Source of the DNA: Boseongicola sp. SB0675_bin_26
GTDB lineage: Bacteria; Pseudomonadota; Alphaproteobacteria; Rhodobacterales; Rhodobacteraceae
Direction of reading: 5' to 3'
Assembly (NCBI GenBank): GCA_009843725.1
Contig: VYCX01000544.1
Span: 1-10,019, forward strand
Length of the DNA: 10,019 bases
This document shows, piece after piece, positions 7,027 through 10,019 of this stretch. How positions within the stretch are numbered: position 1 is the first letter of the stretch; every line of letters begins with the position of its first letter. The notes below the pieces were generated by a model that was not told the origin of the DNA, made no database searches, and saw only the letters and a program-made list of their open reading frames with translations. Both the position numbers and the translations under genes were made by a program.

Positions 7027-8285
7027 GGGCAGCAGCCGAACCGCAGGCTGACGATCTCATCCTCTCCATTCGCGAGGTCAAGAAGCACTATCCGATCCGC
7101 GAAGGCGCATTGCAGAGGGTCGTCGGCCATGTGCGGGCCGTCGATGGCGTATCCTTCGACATCCGACGCGGGGAAACTGTCGGCCTGGTCGGCGAATCCG
7201 GCTGCGGCAAGACCACCCTTGGCCGCGTGATCGCCGCCCTTGCCGATCCGACCGAGGGCGGCGTCCATTACAACATGGACGGCATGATGAGCCGCATCGA
7301 CCGGCTCGAGGGCAAGGCTGCCCGGGCCTTCCGTCGCAACTGCCAAATGGTCTTTCAGGACAGCTTCGCCTCGCTCAACCCTCGTCATCTCGTGATCGAC
7401 CTGGTCGGGCGCCCGCTCAAGGTCTACAACGAGGCCACCAGCGCCAATCTGATCGAACGCGTGGTGGAACTGCTCGAGCAGGTCGGACTTGGCCGGCAGC
7501 ATCTTTATCGCTACCCGCACCAGTTTTCGGGCGGGCAGCGCCAGCGCATCTCGATCGCACGGGCACTGGCGCTGAATCCCGAAGTCATCGTGCTGGACGA
7601 GCCGACAAGCGCCCTCGACGTCTCCGTGCAGGCTCAGATCCTGAATCTTCTGAACGACCTGCAGAAGGAAAGGAACCTTGCCTATCTCTTTGTCACGCAT
7701 GACCTGTCGGTCGTTCGTCACATGGCGGACCGGCTCGTCGTCATGTATCTCGGAAAGGTCGCCGAGGCAGGCGAGACACAGGCAATCTTCGATTCCCCCC
7801 ATCACCCATACACCAGGGAACTCATGGCGGCGAAGCCAGACCTGGAAGCGGATGCCAATGTCGAAGTCCGGGGACTGGAGGGCAACGTGCCTGACCCGGC
7901 ACGACCGCCTCGGGGCTGCCGTTTCCATACACGGTGCGAATTGGCGACTCCTGCCTGCGGATGGGAGGTCGATGACGTCGTCCGCTGGCTCGAGGACGCC
8001 CCGGGAATGTTCGAGCATCTGGTTGGCGTCGAACGACAGACGGACTTTGCCGCAAGGCTTGCATTTGACAGTGAAGAAGCGGCAGGACTGCTCTCGATGG
8101 CCGTGCGCTCCGAGCAAGTGCCCGAGGCCATGCGCGCGGCGATGCGTCGCCTCAACCTTGACGGCGACAAGGTCGAGATCGAGTTCGAGGATGTTGGCGA
8201 GATCGGGCTCACCGCACGTGACGACGGCCGCATGGCAGCATGCGTGCTCTCGCCCGAGGAGGTTGCATCTTGGAAGCGCACATGA
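7023..8285 (+). CDS. ABC transporter ATP-binding protein, DppF/OppF-like, with extended C-terminus
   Basis: The second ATPase of the importer, 420 aa, against about 320-350 typical for OppF. Motifs: Walker A GESGCGKT (57-64), Q-loop Gln112, signature FSGGQRQR (168-175), Walker B VIVLDEPT (188-195), ALDV D-loop, H-loop His226. The oligopeptide-transporter C-terminal domain starts with GCRFHTRC (298-305). Cysteines 299, 305 and 312 are in family-typical positions, but the expected last Cys of the cluster appears only at 407 (AACVLSP), after about 90 inserted residues (about 313-403) rich in Glu, Ala and Arg. The ATG overlaps the preceding stop (ATGA), and the gene's own stop overlaps the next start the same way, so coupling is tight. 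It partners with the preceding ATPase on the two permeases. Confidence 0.93.
   Translation: MRAAAEPQADDLILSIREVKKHYPIREGALQRVVGHVRAVDGVSFDIRRGETVGLVGESGCGKTTLGRVIAALADPTEGGVHYNMDGMMSRIDRLEGKAARAFRRNCQMVFQDSFASLNPRHLVIDLVGRPLKVYNEATSANLIERVVELLEQVGLGRQHLYRYPHQFSGGQRQRISIARALALNPEVIVLDEPTSALDVSVQAQILNLLNDLQKERNLAYLFVTHDLSVVRHMADRLVVMYLGKVAEAGETQAIFDSPHHPYTRELMAAKPDLEADANVEVRGLEGNVPDPARPPRGCRFHTRCELATPACGWEVDDVVRWLEDAPGMFEHLVGVERQTDFAARLAFDSEEAAGLLSMAVRSEQVPEAMRAAMRRLNLDGDKVEIEFEDVGEIGLTARDDGRMAACVLSPEEVASWKRT
8256..8262 (+). promoter_or_regulatory. Strong Shine-Dalgarno inside the ATPase gene, ahead of the hydrolase
   Basis: GAGGAGG lies 7 nt before an in-frame TTG at 8270, while a weaker GGAAG (8272-8276) lies 5 nt before the ATG at 8282. 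Either codon could start the downstream hydrolase; the difference is four residues. Confidence 0.45.
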
Positions 8286-9184
8286 CGACGGATCCTGAAC
8301 ACATCCACATTATCGAAGAGGTGCACGGCGAGTCCGTGCATCTGATGTATGTCGAGGTCTGGGACGGGCTCTATGCCCCGATCGGCGTGCGAAAGCCTGA
8401 AGGCGACGGCCCCTTCCCGATGGTGCTCATGGCTGCTGGCAACGGGGGAGAGGGCATGCGCTGGATCCGCGATGCCGTTCGGAACCGTGCCTATACCATG
8501 GACAAGCTCACGGATGCGGGCATGGCTTGTGCCTGGTTGCGTTACAGGACCGAAGTCGAGCTTGGCTACAACAGCGGCGGCAAGATGGTCCGCGACCAGC
8601 GGCAGGGACGGGAGATGTTCAACCGTGCGCCGCTGGAATACGAGGATGAAATCGCGATCGCGGACTACCTTAAGGGACTCCCCTGGGTCGACGAGAACAG
8701 GGTGGGCGTGATCGGCATGAGCCATGGCGGGGAGATGGCGCTGAAGATCGCGTCCGAATACCACGGGCTTGCGGCGGCCGTCGCCAGCGAGCCAGCGGCG
8801 CACGAGTTTCTTGCGCTTCGCCCCGATGACACGGCGTTTGTCAACGAAGACACCGGTTTGCGCAACATCGAGGAAATGCAGATGGCCGACGTCGAGAAAG
8901 TCCGCCGCCGAATCGACATGGAAACGGCCGCGACGCGGATTTCGACGATCAGGACGCCCTTTCTCGTCATGGGCCGCGACGACGACCATCTGCAGGGCGT
9001 CTTCCGGACCACCTACGAGCTCATGTCGGAGGCCGGGAAGGATGTCGAATGGGTCTCCTGCGACCACGGTTTCCACGGCTATGTCTTTCCGGTCCGGGGC
9101 GCTGGTGGAGAATACGAACTCGACGACGTGCAGGCAGATGCCATCGACCACGTCATTGGCTGGCTGAAGCGGCGAATGGGGTGA
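8282..9184 (+). CDS. Alpha/beta hydrolase (dienelactone hydrolase / prolyl-oligopeptidase-like)
   Basis: The protein is 300 aa with no signal peptide, so cytoplasmic. A short N-terminal strand region (VHLMYVEVWDGLYAPIGVRKP, split about 19-39) is typical of esterases acting on small substrates. It is followed by PMVLMAAGNGG (46-56), the nucleophile elbow G-M-S147-H-G, a probable acid at Asp234 in GRDDDHL, and a histidine in the CDHGFHGY stretch (His262 most likely, His265 possible). The family hydrolyses esters, lactones or small amides; the substrate is unknown. The ATG at 8282 overlaps the ATPase stop (ATGA), and the stop is 3 nt from the next gene, placing it in the importer operon. It likely acts on the imported compound or its product. 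It is not an obvious copy of the minus-strand hydrolase: that one has a large N-terminal cap and this one does not. Confidence 0.88.
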   Translation: MTTDPEHIHIIEEVHGESVHLMYVEVWDGLYAPIGVRKPEGDGPFPMVLMAAGNGGEGMRWIRDAVRNRAYTMDKLTDAGMACAWLRYRTEVELGYNSGGKMVRDQRQGREMFNRAPLEYEDEIAIADYLKGLPWVDENRVGVIGMSHGGEMALKIASEYHGLAAAVASEPAAHEFLALRPDDTAFVNEDTGLRNIEEMQMADVEKVRRRIDMETAATRISTIRTPFLVMGRDDDHLQGVFRTTYELMSEAGKDVEWVSCDHGFHGYVFPVRGAGGEYELDDVQADAIDHVIGWLKRRMG

Positions 9185-9187
9185 GCA

Positions 9188-10019
9188 ATGGTCAAGGTCG
9201 GAATCGTCGGGCTTGGACGATGGGCAAGAGTGCTTGCTCGGGCCTCGGAACTTTCGGACAAGATCGAAATCGTCGCGGGCTACAGCCGTTCCGAAGAGAA
9301 CCGCGTGAAGTTCGAGGCCGACACGGGCATTCCCTCCGTCGAAACGCTGGACGACATTCTTGTCCGCGGCGACATCGAAGGCGCGGTACTGACCGTTCCG
9401 AACGAACAGCACTACCCGGTCGCCTTGCAGGTCGCGAGGGCTGGCAAGCACGTCTACACGGAAAAGCCGATTGCCCATAGCCTCGAGGATGGCCTTGCCA
9501 TCGACGCGCTGCAGGACCGTTACGGCATCACGGTCACGGTGGGCCATTCCGCCCGCCTTCTGGGCGGGGTGCAGGAGATCAAGCGGCGCATCGATGCCGG
9601 CGAACTTGGCAGGGTCGGCTTCATCGAGGCCAACTTCTCGAATGAACGGGCGCTGGAACTCACTCCTGACACCTGGCGCTGGTACAGCGACCGGGCGCCC
9701 GGCGGGCCGCTTTCCCAGCTCGCCATTCACATGTTCGACGTTGTGAACTGCCTCGGTGCAGAGATCGTCGAGGCGTCCTCCGTTGCCTCCAGGCTCAGTC
9801 CCGTCGGCGCAGAGGTCGATGACCAGTCCATGACGCTCTTGCGCCTTTCGGACGGCGCCGTCGCCTATGTCGGCGCCTGCTGGACCTCGCCGGGGGTCTT
9901 TTCCGTGCGCGTCTTCGGCTCAAAGGGTCTCATGCATTACGAGATCGACTTCGGCACCTGGGACACGCCTCAAGCGCTCCGCGAGTCGTCCACCCTTTAT
10001 GTCCAGCGCGGCAAGGACG
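9188..10019 (+). CDS. Gfo/Idh/MocA family NAD(P)-dependent oxidoreductase (3' partial)
   Basis: The frame is open from the ATG at 9188 to the window edge: 277 codons, with the C-terminus missing. The N-terminal Rossmann fold begins at once with KVGIVGLGRWA (3-13), the dinucleotide-binding glycine loop. The family signature EKP (92-94, Lys93 the usual catalytic lysine) follows GKHVYT. The C-terminal substrate domain shows GGPLSQLAIHMFD (172-184) with the conserved His181 and Asp184; the Asp often found at position 177 is Gln here, a variant I recall from other family members. Members oxidise or reduce sugars, inositols, rhizopines and related polyols. It starts 3 nt after the hydrolase stop, so it belongs to the same operon and probably performs the redox step on the imported or hydrolysed compound. 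Confidence 0.92.
   Translation, partial: MVKVGIVGLGRWARVLARASELSDKIEIVAGYSRSEENRVKFEADTGIPSVETLDDILVRGDIEGAVLTVPNEQHYPVALQVARAGKHVYTEKPIAHSLEDGLAIDALQDRYGITVTVGHSARLLGGVQEIKRRIDAGELGRVGFIEANFSNERALELTPDTWRWYSDRAPGGPLSQLAIHMFDVVNCLGAEIVEASSVASRLSPVGAEVDDQSMTLLRLSDGAVAYVGACWTSPGVFSVRVFGSKGLMHYEIDFGTWDTPQALRESSTLYVQRGKD

Noticed and set aside
7802..9730. Long open frame on the minus strand, about 642 codons
   Set aside because: It is antisense to three well-supported genes (second ATPase, hydrolase, dehydrogenase) and has no family motif or credible start signal.

Overview
This GC-rich, tightly packed window looks like a chromosomal or megaplasmid catabolic region of an alphaproteobacterium (Rhizobiales or Rhodobacterales type). 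That placement rests on gene style: overlapping start and stop codons, family-5 solute-binding protein genes and codon usage. No marker gene in the window fixes the taxon.

Layout. (1) Bases 1-721 (+) hold the 3' end of a phytoene-desaturase-like FAD oxidoreductase. (2) A 72-bp convergent gap with a GC-rich hairpin follows. (3) Bases 794-1948 (-) encode an alpha/beta hydrolase with a helical N-terminal cap, resembling the FrsA / 2,6-dihydropseudooxynicotine hydrolase group. (4) A 169-bp divergent control region (1949-2117) carries a good LacI-type operator candidate centred on CG at 2033-2034 and possible promoters in both directions. (5) Bases 2118-8285 (+) encode a complete five-gene peptide/opine/oligosaccharide-type ABC importer: periplasmic binding protein, two permeases and two ATPases. 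A hairpin separates the binding-protein gene from the first permease, which starts at TTG. From there to the end the cistrons are 1-3 nt apart or overlap. (6) Bases 8282-9184 (+) encode a second, unrelated-looking alpha/beta hydrolase. (7) Base 9188 to the window end (+) is the start of a Gfo/Idh/MocA dehydrogenase, which runs off the edge.

Working model (inference). A LacI-family regulator, not in the window, controls uptake of a small organic solute by the ABC importer. The two cytoplasmic hydrolases and the MocA-type NAD(P)-dependent dehydrogenase then process it. The mix suggests a sugar-, inositol- or opine-like compound carrying an ester, acyl or similar cleavable group. The sequence does not identify the substrate.

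The most unusual features are in the two ATPases. The first carries a DnaJ-like double CxxCxGxG motif between Walker A and the Q-loop, plus an enlarged helical subdomain. The second has about 90 extra residues inserted between the third and fourth cysteines of its C-terminal cysteine cluster. No RNA genes, insertion sequences, CRISPR arrays or attachment sites were seen.
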